A stretch of 64,000 bases of DNA, taken from the NCBI GenBank assembly GCA_949317995.1, contig OX439044.1, positions 16,888,641 to 16,952,640 on the forward strand, read 5' to 3'. The notes under the pieces are model-generated. The model saw only the letters and a program-made list of their open reading frames with translations, was not told the DNA's origin and made no database searches. The translations under genes and the position numbers were made by a program. The DNA comes from Acholoe squamosa. Lineage: Eukaryota > Annelida > Polychaeta > Phyllodocida > Polynoidae. Positions 1 through 10,100 of this stretch are shown here, piece after piece. Within the stretch, counting starts at the first letter, position 1. Each line of letters begins with the position of its first letter.

Positions 1-2689
1 CGACGCCAAGGTGTTCAGTACCATGGACCTCAAATCAGGGTACTGGCAGATCGCGGTCAGAGAACAAGACATAGAGAAAACTGCATTCTGCAGCCACCGG
101 GGGCTGTTCGAGTTCACTAGGATGCCCTTTGGACTTTGCAATGCACCAGCAACCTTCCAACGGACCATGAACCGGGTTTTGGCCCCCTACATTGGGATTA
201 GCTGCATGGTGTATATCGACGATATTATCGTCTATAGCAAGACGGCGGAGGAGCACCATAGACATCTGGAGGAAGTGTTCACGGTGCTTGCAGACAATGG
301 GCTTAAACTTAAGCCTAGCAAGTGCCACTTCGATGTGGAGCGGGTAGAACTGTTGGGGTTTGTAGTGACGAAGGACGGGATAGAGACAAACCCTGACAAG
401 GTGGCCGCCATCGAGGACATGAAGCCTCCAGAGGATGTCACGGGTGTGCGCTCGTTCCTAGGCATGACAGGGTATTATAGACAATGTGTAGAGGGGTATG
501 CAAAGCTGGCGGAACCGATGGTACGCCTCCTACACAAGAAGGTACCCTTTCACTGGGGTGAGGAACAACAGGCGTCCTTCACCGAACTGAAGCGGGCTCT
601 GGTGTCATCCAAGGTAATGGCTCACCCACGCATCAACCACCCCTACAAATTGTTCACTGATGCGTGTAATTATGCGGTGGGAGCCATCTTGGTACAAACA
701 GACAATGACGGCCTTGAGAGACCCATTCAGTACATCTCCAAGCAGTTGGAAGGTGCCCAGCTGAATTGGGCTACCATCGAAAAGGAGGCTTATGCGGTAG
801 TGTATGCTCTAACCAAACTCAGGCCATATTTATATGGAGCCCAGTTTGTGATATACACTGACCATAAGCCCCTCAAGGCCTTGTTTCTATCGGAGGTTAA
901 AAACACTAAAATTCAAAGATGGGCCGTACTCATAGCGGAGTACGGAGCCCCGATAGAGTATCGGAAGGGGAAGAACAACATCAGAGCTGACATGCTGTCA
1001 CGCATCAGGACAGCGGAGATAGGTGCGATAGATACGGTAGATGACTGGGTGGCAGCCGACGACCTGGGAGGAGAAGATCCCACCCAGATCCCGTGGGAGT
1101 TCGACAAGCTGGAGAGGGAACAGCTTCTGGTAGAACAGCGCACAATGAACGAGTATGCGCTGGCCAGTGAACCGGAATCTGGGTATGAACTGAAGGATGG
1201 ACTCCTGTACACCACAAGACCGCCTCCCGGAGGAGCGGTCTTCCCACGGTTGGTTCTGCCCCCTAGTGCCAGGCATAGAGTCATACGGAGGGCTCATACC
1301 GAGGTGGGTCATCAGGCGGTGAGAAAGACTCTGGATAGGTTAAACGAGGCTTACAAGTGGCCAGGACAGCGTGAGGATGTCCGCAGGGTGTTAGACCAAT
1401 GTGCTCGGTGTGCCGTACACCGCGACAAGAGGCAGTACCCTAAGCCATCTGAGATGCCAATTGCTGCTTACCCAGGGCAAGTTATCGGGATGGACCTGGT
1501 AGGAAGACTCCCCGAGACCCCCTATGGTAACAAGTACCTATTGACAGTCATCGACCACTGCACCGGATGGGCTGAAGCCAAGCCCATCCCCAGTAAGTCC
1601 TCTGAGCATGTTCTGAGATACCTGGAGCAGGAGTACTTGCCACGGTTTGGCTCGCCTGAGATAGTCATTACGGACCAAGGCGCGGAGTTCAACGCTGCCC
1701 CCCTGAGACAATACATGGAAGCGGTTGGCATTGAGCACCGGCGCAGCAGTCCGTATAACCCTCAAACCAATGGAAAAATTGAGAGATTTCACAGGACAAT
1801 TAAAGGGGTCCTCCGTAAGTTAATGAACAATCACTCGGCTGACTGGGAGGACCGCCTTGGCCAGGCACTGTGGGCACATCGGATCGCAACGTCCACAGTC
1901 ACCGGCTACACCCCTTTCTTCCTACAGTACGGTCGCCGCCCCCGGGCTCCGCTAACCCGCATGCTAGGACGGACAGAGGGGAGTGACCCCAGGGCCATAG
2001 GGGAGCGGTTGGATGAACTAGCAAAGGCATTCCAGTGTGCGGCACGAGCCACTGAGGAAAGCCGCAGGTACAATCGGAAGAGACTGGAAGCAAGAGCTAA
2101 TGCTGGTGATGTAAGGGCAGGGGACCATGTAGTGATCCTTGCCCAGGAACGCGCCCCCTTTGACTCTAAGTGGGATCACCAGTACGTGGTGACCTTAGTA
2201 CGGGGACCCGTCATCACAGTCATAAATGAACGCACCGGAAAGAGGAAAGTAGTCAACAGAAACAAAGTACAGATTGTTGACCCTGACATGCTGTGGGATA
2301 CGGTCCAACCACGAGTCACAAGAACAAAGAGGAACCGTCCCCTGGGTCGTGTACCTGTTGACATCGACGAACCGCAGGCAGCTGCACCGGAGGACCCAAC
2401 CACAGCTGAGGAGGATATAAGCGAGGATGAGGAGGTGGGCCAGCCAGTTGCAAAACGACCACCACGAAGAGCAGCTGAGCCAGCAGACGAGGCGCCACCT
2501 TCACAAGTTCAACGGAGACTTCCCCCCACCCTCTGTGGCAAAAGACGCAGCGAGTACCAGATAGTTACAAGGAGCCAGGTTCGTAAACACCTTGGTCCAT
2601 CCCTACTGGGAAAGCGTGAAGGGGACATTGAGGACAACGAGGAGGCCAAGAGACAATGTATATCTTTTGTCTCGGTCTTCTGTGCCTAG
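1..2689 (+). CDS. pol: pol polyprotein, 5'-partial: reverse transcriptase, RNase H, integrase
   Basis: This copies the element RNA into DNA and integrates it. The frame is open from base 2 and runs off the left edge, so the true start is not seen. Numbering codons from base 11: the RT catalytic YIDD box is at 212-223 (residues 68-71), after the DLKSGYWQI motif near residue 6. RNase H follows with a TDAC aspartate and a TDHKPL block. The integrase has an HHCC zinc-binding region and a D495, D555, E591 triad with the expected 35-residue spacing. The tail after the integrase is about 200 residues, charged and proline-rich. The last 34 bases overlap env in another frame, suggesting that env is made from a spliced RNA, as in gypsy. 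There is no stop or frameshift in the visible part. Confidence 0.93.
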   Translation, partial: DAKVFSTMDLKSGYWQIAVREQDIEKTAFCSHRGLFEFTRMPFGLCNAPATFQRTMNRVLAPYIGISCMVYIDDIIVYSKTAEEHHRHLEEVFTVLADNGLKLKPSKCHFDVERVELLGFVVTKDGIETNPDKVAAIEDMKPPEDVTGVRSFLGMTGYYRQCVEGYAKLAEPMVRLLHKKVPFHWGEEQQASFTELKRALVSSKVMAHPRINHPYKLFTDACNYAVGAILVQTDNDGLERPIQYISKQLEGAQLNWATIEKEAYAVVYALTKLRPYLYGAQFVIYTDHKPLKALFLSEVKNTKIQRWAVLIAEYGAPIEYRKGKNNIRADMLSRIRTAEIGAIDTVDDWVAADDLGGEDPTQIPWEFDKLEREQLLVEQRTMNEYALASEPESGYELKDGLLYTTRPPPGGAVFPRLVLPPSARHRVIRRAHTEVGHQAVRKTLDRLNEAYKWPGQREDVRRVLDQCARCAVHRDKRQYPKPSEMPIAAYPGQVIGMDLVGRLPETPYGNKYLLTVIDHCTGWAEAKPIPSKSSEHVLRYLEQEYLPRFGSPEIVITDQGAEFNAAPLRQYMEAVGIEHRRSSPYNPQTNGKIERFHRTIKGVLRKLMNNHSADWEDRLGQALWAHRIATSTVTGYTPFFLQYGRRPRAPLTRMLGRTEGSDPRAIGERLDELAKAFQCAARATEESRRYNRKRLEARANAGDVRAGDHVVILAQERAPFDSKWDHQYVVTLVRGPVITVINERTGKRKVVNRNKVQIVDPDMLWDTVQPRVTRTKRNRPLGRVPVDIDEPQAAAPEDPTTAEEDISEDEEVGQPVAKRPPRRAAEPADEAPPSQVQRRLPPTLCGKRRSEYQIVTRSQVRKHLGPSLLGKREGDIEDNEEAKRQCISFVSVFCA

Positions 2690-4398
2690 CTAGGCCCATC
2701 TGGACAACAGACCTCTTCACTGATGATGGTGTGCTGATCGAGCACAAGGGAGAGGCAAGGACGGTAGGAGTTGTGTGGACTACGGTAGTGACCATAAATG
2801 CCCCCTCCCCCCTGCCCATGCCGGCGTGGGTAGACCGGGTGAGACAGGGTATTCACTCCGCAGGAAACAGCCTCTCCGCTGGGGATAAGCAAGTCTGGGA
2901 GGCTCGGCTGTCGGCCCTCATCCTGCAAACACGTGTGCGGTATGAGGACAGACAGCTACTAACATCTTCACAGCCCACCCGAAGGAAGAGGGGTCTTTTG
3001 AATATTGCCGGGGAGTTGAGCAAAATACTCTTCGGTTTATCCACTGAGAAGGACGTGGACGAACTAAGGCGGATTATGGTGGCGGCTACCATGGACCGCA
3101 GTCTGATCCATCATAACCTGGAGAAGCTGGTTAGCGTGGTGAACCAGACTAGGAGATATGTTAAGGAGAACCGGATGGACTTGAAAGCCATCCAGAAGCA
3201 TGAGGAAGCCCTACAAGCTCAAGTAGAGAGGAACGGGAAACACTTAGTCCTCCTTGAGCAGAGGGTTAACAGTCTATCGATGTCTAGAATCATAGACAGA
3301 ACCATTAGCGAACTGGAACTTTTAATGGAGGAGTCCCAGCTTCAGTTCCAACTCTATGATAGGCAGAGACGTGAACTAGAGCGGGGTTGGCTTACTGAAA
3401 CGACCCTCCCAAGAACAGACCTAGACGACATCCGAACAAACATTAAGAAGATAGGCTATGAAGTGCCCAGTCCGGAATGGTATTATGAGAATGCTCAGAT
3501 TGAACCACTTTGGGCTAATGGCGATCAGGTGACATTTTATGTGGACTTACTCGGACTCACTAGGGTGCCCTATTTAAGGTTCCAATTGAATTACTATCCT
3601 GTTGCATTTAATGAACAATATCTGCGTGTGGTTAGTGGGGCACCCGAAATCGCTGTGAACACTCGCACTGGAGGGATGTTCCTACCTACAGACTGTATTG
3701 GGGAGAAACCGAGAGTCTGTATCCAACAGAAGGAGGTACTCACCCCAACCTGTGAAGGCGGGCTTATCACCAACCAGACCCGTAGTCTCTGCAGTGTGAC
3801 TGTAAGCAAGCGTGGTGAGCAGAGATCTGGGGTATTCCCCCTGAACATTGGACATTATGTTGTGGTTATGTACGAAAAAACGCCGGTCATGATGAGATGT
3901 GAGGGTAAGGCTGCTACTAAAGTAAAGGTGGTTGGGGCAAAAATTGTGGAAATTCCAGGGGGTTGTGAATTAGAAACTTCAGAATGGAGGGTTAAGGGTA
4001 CCAAGACGGGGGCAAGTAATCTGACAAGTAGCTATCAGAAGAATGCATATATGCCTTCCCTGAACTTTACATGGCCGGCTGAGGTAAATCAGGATGTTGT
4101 CCGGGCTCTTAAGTGGACCGAGAGAGTGGAAGTACCTTTGGTAGACATGAAGGATTGGGGTACTCCCCTCCCAGGGGGTGCACTAGACACCCCCTTTCCT
4201 GTACAGCTTGTAGTAATCAGTGTGATAGGGGGCATGTTTCTTGCGATGGCCATAATTATCATCCTTGGATGGTATGCCAGGAGGAGAATGAACAAACAGG
4301 CTGCATGGGCACCTGATGCGACCCACCGACGGTGCGAGGCCCCGGGAGAAGGCTCACCCGAGATCACTGAACTTGAGCTCGCCTCCTTAATGGCCTGA
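2656..4398 (+). CDS. env: Envelope fusion protein, baculovirus F-like (errantivirus type)
   Basis: This is a predicted 580-residue class I membrane fusion glycoprotein. Visible features are a hydrophobic signal peptide at the start (about residues 1-16), a furin-type site RRKR at 109-112 followed by a glycine and a hydrophobic fusion-peptide-like stretch, long helical regions at about 150-245, several cysteines at about 345-460, N-glycosylation sequons, a transmembrane helix at about 516-537 and a short cytoplasmic tail of about 43 residues. Cleavage site, fusion peptide and single C-terminal anchor are the plan of baculovirus F proteins and errantivirus Env (family knowledge). The start is the ATG at 2656, inside the end of pol. 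The frame is intact. Whether the protein is made or functional cannot be told from the sequence. Confidence 0.85.
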   Translation: MYIFCLGLLCLARPIWTTDLFTDDGVLIEHKGEARTVGVVWTTVVTINAPSPLPMPAWVDRVRQGIHSAGNSLSAGDKQVWEARLSALILQTRVRYEDRQLLTSSQPTRRKRGLLNIAGELSKILFGLSTEKDVDELRRIMVAATMDRSLIHHNLEKLVSVVNQTRRYVKENRMDLKAIQKHEEALQAQVERNGKHLVLLEQRVNSLSMSRIIDRTISELELLMEESQLQFQLYDRQRRELERGWLTETTLPRTDLDDIRTNIKKIGYEVPSPEWYYENAQIEPLWANGDQVTFYVDLLGLTRVPYLRFQLNYYPVAFNEQYLRVVSGAPEIAVNTRTGGMFLPTDCIGEKPRVCIQQKEVLTPTCEGGLITNQTRSLCSVTVSKRGEQRSGVFPLNIGHYVVVMYEKTPVMMRCEGKAATKVKVVGAKIVEIPGGCELETSEWRVKGTKTGASNLTSSYQKNAYMPSLNFTWPAEVNQDVVRALKWTERVEVPLVDMKDWGTPLPGGALDTPFPVQLVVISVIGGMFLAMAIIIILGWYARRRMNKQAAWAPDATHRRCEAPGEGSPEITELELASLMA

Positions 4399-4520
4399 CC
4401 CAAGAACTGTCCCCTCGCTTCTTGTATCTATCATGCCTTGTGTAACATTAATTAGGTAACATATTAAGTAATCTTTGCAAGAAACCCTCAGGAGTTTGCT
4501 GCACGGTGGCATCAAACTTT

Positions 4521-4534
4521 AAGTGGGGGAGGTA
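4521..4534 (+). other. Polypurine tract of the left retroelement
   Basis: A purine run (AAGTGGGGGAGG) lies 123 bases after the env stop and directly before a TGTAAAG that begins the putative LTR. This is where plus-strand DNA synthesis would be primed. The 4399-4520 stretch between env and this tract is short 3' noncoding sequence. Confidence 0.65.
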
Positions 4535-6015
4535 TGTAAAGTCAGGAGTATTCTGCCTCCTGAATTTAGCAGGTTTCTATAATAATTATACTTATCGATA
4601 TGAATATCTGGGTATGGTGTATAAGTATACATGTATGCACCCAAGAAGGAGAGGTCAGTAGAGTATGTGTCATGGTCCACCACCCCCAGGGAACAGATGG
4701 GCCTCCTTGGTGAGTGGGGGCAAAATAAGTTAAGCGGATCCAGCTGGGCGATTTATGAGATGGTGTACATCTCATCCCCTCCCCCTCCTACCTGCAGGTG
4801 GGAGGTGGGAATTGCCCTATTCAGCTATCGGAGATTGGGGATATATTTTTGTGGGTTGTAAAGTTGGTGGTCAGCTAATGGGCAGGGACTCTCCCACAAA
4901 AATTGCCCACCAGAAGAACCTTTCCTGTCTTCTGGCTCATTATGCACCTGTGCCGGCCATAAAGTTGGGTCCGGGAAACTGAGGGGGAAACCCCTAATTA
5001 CACCTATTTCATTTAAGTGTCTGTAAACTTTATAAGCACCCACCGCCGGAACAACCCTTTCCGATTCATGTGCAGGACCTAGTTGCCACCTTTAAATTGG
5101 GGGAAGGAAAAGTTGAGCGAAGGAATATTTTACAATATGGTAATTGTTGTGTACTAAAAGTTGAGGCCCATTGAGGAATGCACATTATATGTTATTAGAA
5201 CTTATTAGAAGTTATTCGGAGTCTGTGGAGGGCCATTTAGTGACCCTAAAGGGGATAGTATAATTGCACAAACATTTTATGGTATAAGTGCACGATGACT
5301 ATAAGATGGAGGAGGTGCGGGCAGGAGTTGGTGAGGCACACCTGCGGCCCAGGTAATTACATGAGGGTATTGGGTTGTGACAGGAAGCACCCACCTTCCT
5401 GGGATAGGGAGGGGGGGACCTGGTTATTTGATATTCCCTAGGGGGAATTTAAAGGTCTATTACCTTACTTGCATGTGTATATGTCTGTATGTATTCCCAA
5501 CCTGTATTTAATGGACAGTCTCCCCAATCGGAAGCATGATGTTCCGTACCGGGCGGGGAGGTGTGTTTATGACGTAGGTGTGATGCGTGAGGGAGAGACG
5601 GAGGTTCCCCCTGCGGGGGAGTGAACCCCCCTTAAATAAAGCCGTCTAGGCAGAGATAGGGCAGAACACTTTGGGTTGCCGTCTAGAACAGGACTGAGCT
5701 CCTGGGGACCTGAAGGTGGAGGCTATCTTGGAACTGTATTGGTGACTTTGTCTTATTGATTGAAATAAGATTCAGTTAGTTGGTTGTTGGAAGTTGGAAG
5801 TGTTATACTGTATAATAGTATAAGTGCCAGTAGTAAGTTCTATAGAGCCTGAAGGAGGTAATATTAGTATCATATTAAGTGGCAGTCATCAAACCAGGAG
5901 GACCGGGCAGTTGAAGTTATATAAGCAGAGACTGAAATTATCCAAGATTAGATCCAGGAGGATCACTTGTGAAACAGGCTACCTTGTACCAGTATATAGG
6001 GTGCCTGATTTTACA
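4535..6015 (+). repeat. Probable 3' LTR of the left retroelement
   Basis: The left edge is set by the polypurine tract and a TG start. The right edge is my inference: TGTAAA at 4535 is matched by its exact inverted complement TTTACA at 6010-6015, giving a TG...CA LTR of about 1481 bp. An AATAAA polyadenylation signal is at about 5635. The partner LTR and the target duplication are outside the window, so the right edge could be off by tens of bases. Short frames inside are not convincing genes. Confidence 0.5.
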
Positions 6016-6090
6016 ACAGGGGAAACAAAAACGATGCCGGCGGTCTACCTGCGTGTTATAGTACGGGGTGAACCCAATTTGTGTGAAGTT

Positions 6091-6242
6091 CAGTGGCGGA
6101 TTTAGAGGGGGACACGCGGGCCCCTTTTTCCCAGTACGTTAAATTAGATATTTTGGACCCCAAAATTTGCTAAAAATCAGGGGATGCGCCCCCTCCTTTT
6201 GGGCCGCGCCCCCTCATTTTCAAATTCCTGGATCCGCCTATG
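6091..6242. mobile_element. Small MITE, hAT-like, CAGTGGCGGAT ends
   Basis: The left end reads CAGTGGCGGATTTAG and the right end reads CTGGATCCGCCTATG, imperfect inverted repeats around a C/G-rich core of about 150 bp. Ends of this form are common in animal hAT-type non-autonomous elements. The flanks GTGAAGTT and GTGAATAA are only partly alike, so an 8-bp duplication is possible but decayed. Confidence 0.5.
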
Positions 6243-7001
6243 TGAATAATCGAAGGATCCCTGTAATTGTGTTTTGAAATTTATCCCATTGTCATTTGAC
6301 TTTTATGTACCATATGGTACTGGTCTGCCCATGTTGTACTACTGGAAGATCTTTTTGTAGTAAAAATCTTCATATTTTAATTCACTTCATGCTAGTTCAA
6401 ACACAACAGTAATATATACATTTATGAATAAAAACTCTGGAGAACCCACTAGCCATCGGACTACAAACATGCCGGGTTATCTTGCAAAAGAGGCATCCAC
6501 TTCCCTTTTGAAAGTGGACAATTATATTATATCCTACCTCCATATTTTCCTAAATTGCCACAACTCAAATAGTCCATAAGAATGCTTGCTAAAATATGAG
6601 GCGGAACACACACAAAGAAACATATAGTTGTTGTTATGGGTTTACTCCAGGAAAATGATCTAATCAATTGGAAATTATAAACTTCGGTGTCACTAAAAAA
6701 TATCCTTCTGTCGGTACATGATGGTAGGTATGCGAAATGGCATACCTGGTAAATCATATTTTCTACAATACCACATATGACAGGTAGTCTATCCTTAAAA
6801 CTACAATCATTCTTTTTCTTAATTTGATTAAGATAAGACCTGATGTACGAAATCTTGATTTGCTCGAGTCAGTGTTAGTGTTACCGGCATCTTATGGCTG
6901 GCTATGCTGACTTAGCCCACTGTCTATCCCCATGTCCTCACGATAGAAGATCTACTCATTTGTGTATGTAAATGTGGGGCAAGTATTTAAGTTATTCTCA
7001 C
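6243..7001. other. Noncoding stretch left of the PGP exon cassettes
   Basis: I found no convincing exon here on either strand. The next expected PGP exons (rest of the cap and the GD...D motif) are not recognisable, so they probably lie left of the window beyond the retroelement. The sequence is AT-rich and otherwise unremarkable. Confidence 0.5.
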
Positions 7002-7149
7002 CTGGGAAAAAGCGATTGGGTCCCAAGGGGAGAACACTATCAGTATTTGAAGCTATGAAGTGGCAGCCGGGCTGACCGAGGTAAGCCTGCGCTTTCTGCA
7101 GCTTAGCGAAGTTAAAGTTCATGTCCAGCCCAACAACCACACACTTAAC
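7002..7149 (-). CDS. PGP: PGP exon 6, version D
   Basis: This 148-base exon, two codons shorter than A-C, starts in phase 0 after ATCCCAG and ends in phase 1 before GTGAGA, the strongest donor of the four. It encodes VVVGLDMNFNFAKL and the loop DSVLPLGPNRFFP. Its flanks do not resemble those of A-C, so it is the most diverged version and may be the ancestral exon. Confidence 0.83.
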
Positions 7150-10100
7150 CTGGGATAGGGATGTCCCAAACACAAACAGAAAACAGGGTTGGTGTCAGTA
7201 CTACAGGAATAGAACACACACCATTCCAAACCATAACCCTTTAAGGGCAACATGACTTCAAGGCATCATGCTATTTCAATGGCATGATGCATCAATACCC
7301 ATTCCCTGCTAAACCGTGGGAATGACGCACCAATGGTGTTGACTGCATTGTTGCATCATGATAAACCAACATGTATGAAGCTTTGGGGCATCATGCCTCC
7401 TTTACAGAGTCAAGAAACATTCACAAATGGAGTTTTTCATCAAAAGAAATTGGAACGATTTTGATAGCTGGGAAGGAAATGTGCAAAAGAAAAGTAACCA
7501 CAAAGTTTAAAGGTGCGAGAGAGAGTACAAAGGAATACAATGCTTAACACCACAGGAAATCCTTTAGTGGAAATCTACATTAGAGATTGCTCGGGATTCA
7601 CCCACTATGCCTCTATTTAGTGTTCAGTGATATTTAGTGAGCTAATGGTTTTTACTGTTCTAACTTGCACTAATGACTACTCTGTGAAGTCCACACGTTT
7701 AGAGGCAGGTTTAGAAACAGTAAACATAAGCGAACATGCTTTGTGACTGAAATTGTGATGCCCTAATAGGACCCTAATTGCTTAATTTGTACAACTTTCT
7801 TTTTAAAATTTATATACATTGATATCCATCAGTTCAGATGGCCAATGTTAAACTTTCGCATTATTCGACATTTCTAAACCTGCCTCCGGTTTCTGGTTGC
7901 CTACTTGGTAAGGGGTATAAATCGGGCCCCATAGGGAGCGCATTGTCGGGGTTGGAGCACAGTAAATGACAGTCCGGGCTCCTACTCAGGTATATCAGAG
8001 CCTTCAGCAGCTTGGTATAATTGAAGTGAATGTCATATGCCACCACTACACAGTTAACCTGCCAGGGTTCAGGAAAAGATGTAGTAGGATTTAGGTGATT
8101 TCTTATCTATATGTGTATTATGCTGTAGTGAATAGTCTGTAGAAAGGGTGAAATTTGGTTAATCAGTATACATATATATGGTGTGGGGAGTCGTAAAAAG
8201 AATGTCACTATACTATCTTGATAAGATTAAACGACAGTCTGGCTTTATGCTTAGATAAACACTTCATCAGTTTAACATGGTTTAAGTGCCTGTGTAACCG
8301 AAAACTACACAAACTGGCTCAGCAGCTGCAGAATTCCACAATAAAGATTCTTTTTTCTTTAAATGTTTTCAGTGGTGGAGAAGGGGAGGTGGGTTAAGCC
8401 ATTAGTAACATTCGCATCATTCGCCATTTCTAAATCTGCCTCATGCTTCTCATCACCTACCTGGTATAGGGCAGGCATTTGGCCCCATAGGTGTAACATT
8501 GTCAGGACTAGAGCACAGAAAGTGACAGTCCGGGCTACTATTCAGATAACCCAGAGCTTTCATCAACTTGGCATAGTTGAAGTGAATATCATGAGCAACG
8601 ACAATACAGCCAACCTGCCAGAGTCCATAATAGGAGAGAAATTGGGGTGGGTCAGTGTATTTCTGATAAAACATGTTTTTGTGGGGTTTTTTTTCAAGGG
8701 GTTTGGGAGGTTCGACTGGCATGCGCAACGTTTGCTGTTTCTAAACCTGCCTCGCTGACATCTGGTCGCCTACCTGCTAGAGGGCGTCCATCGGGTCCCA
8801 TGGGGAGCGCATTGTCAGGGTTGGAGCAGACCAAGTGACAGTCGGGACTCCTACTGAGGTAACCCAGAGCCTGCAGCAGCTTGGCATAGTTGAAGTGAAT
8901 GTCAAAACCGACAACTACACAGCCAACCTGCCAGGGTTCATGACAAGATACAAGATGGTTTTGGTAATTTTTTATAATGTTTAGTCCTCGCTTTTTAATG
9001 GTAGGGATAAGGGAGGGGTATAAAGCTAAACCAAGAATGCCTAGAGTGTGCTGCAGTACATTTCCTAATGAGTGCAGAAAGTTCAGATTATCCTTATTTT
9101 TTTTAATACTTAGACCAGCAAACAATTTCACCAAGATCGGAAAGGTAATTTTATCGTTCCAATTTCTATGATGATAGACTTTCAGAGCAAAAGGATATAA
9201 GCAAAGAATTTCCAATTTTAGGCATGTTTAGTATAGAAATATTGATATCGTAAATTATTTCGTAGCTTGTATACTGCTTTTTGCTTTTAAGTATTGGTTT
9301 GAACTAGAGAAAATAACTTTATATATATATATATATATATTTCAACCGTGAAGATAATGCTTTGTGGAGATAGCTTACCTCCGGGTCCAGCGGTAGACTA
9401 GCCATCTCAAAGAGATTCATGCCCTCTAACTTTGTTTCGTCTTTCTGTGATTGAGAAGAAAAGACAAAGGCTTAGGTAATGTGGTCATTTTAGAAACAAA
9501 AATAATGTGGTCATTTTAGAAACAAAAATAATATTATTGACATGCTAATAATATTAGAATGCAATTCCGAAATGAACCACCCTACATATAAGATACACAC
9601 TTACAAAAGCCATACCCCTAATTTGTAAGGTAAAAGCCGAGACAAAAACCTTAAAACTGCTGATTCAGATAGTGTCATTAATTCACTCGTATAAGCTGCA
9701 CCCTCGAATAAGCCACATCTCGACTTTGGGGAAAGCTTTATGCCAAACAATAAAGATGAAGCCATATCTATAAGCCACACCCTGCCACTGACTTCTGGGA
9801 GGCTCTACATGTAAAAGCCACAGCAGGGCTTTGAAAACCTATTAACCGTGGTCTATATGCAAAGATTTTAAGGTGAAACATTTACGATGAACACATCAAA
9901 CTTACCCCTGCTCCAATACAAGTTATTCCAGCGTTATTCAGTTCTTGTACCAAGCCTTGACCACCAATCAGGTACACTTTCCCTGTGTACTTAAGTACGT
10001 CTTTGATATAATTGGCCACAGTGTAGGCAGAACCGATAATTTCCTCCTTTAAATAAAACAATAATTCCACATTTTGAATTTGTAATTAGCGCAAAGTAGA

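Larger units (their letters stand above)
1..6015 (+). mobile_element. 3' part of an errantivirus-like Ty3/gypsy element (pol, env, 3' LTR)
   Basis: The window opens inside the reverse transcriptase of a Ty3/gypsy element. In order it shows the rest of pol, an env gene overlapping pol by 34 bases, a polypurine tract, and a probable LTR with a polyadenylation signal. Order RT-RNase H-integrase is that of Ty3/gypsy, and an F-type env is typical of errantiviruses (known for the family). The 5' LTR, gag and protease lie left of the window. Both reading frames present are open, so this copy may be young, but its LTR pair cannot be compared here. If the PGP gene continues to the left, the element sits in a PGP intron in antisense orientation. 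Confidence 0.85.

Noticed and set aside
11..13. GTG as start of the left pol
   Set aside because: The frame is open to the window edge, and the residues before it continue the RT motif.
8363..9171. Plus-strand frames across the PGP cassettes
   Set aside because: They are antisense shadows of exons 6A and 6B.
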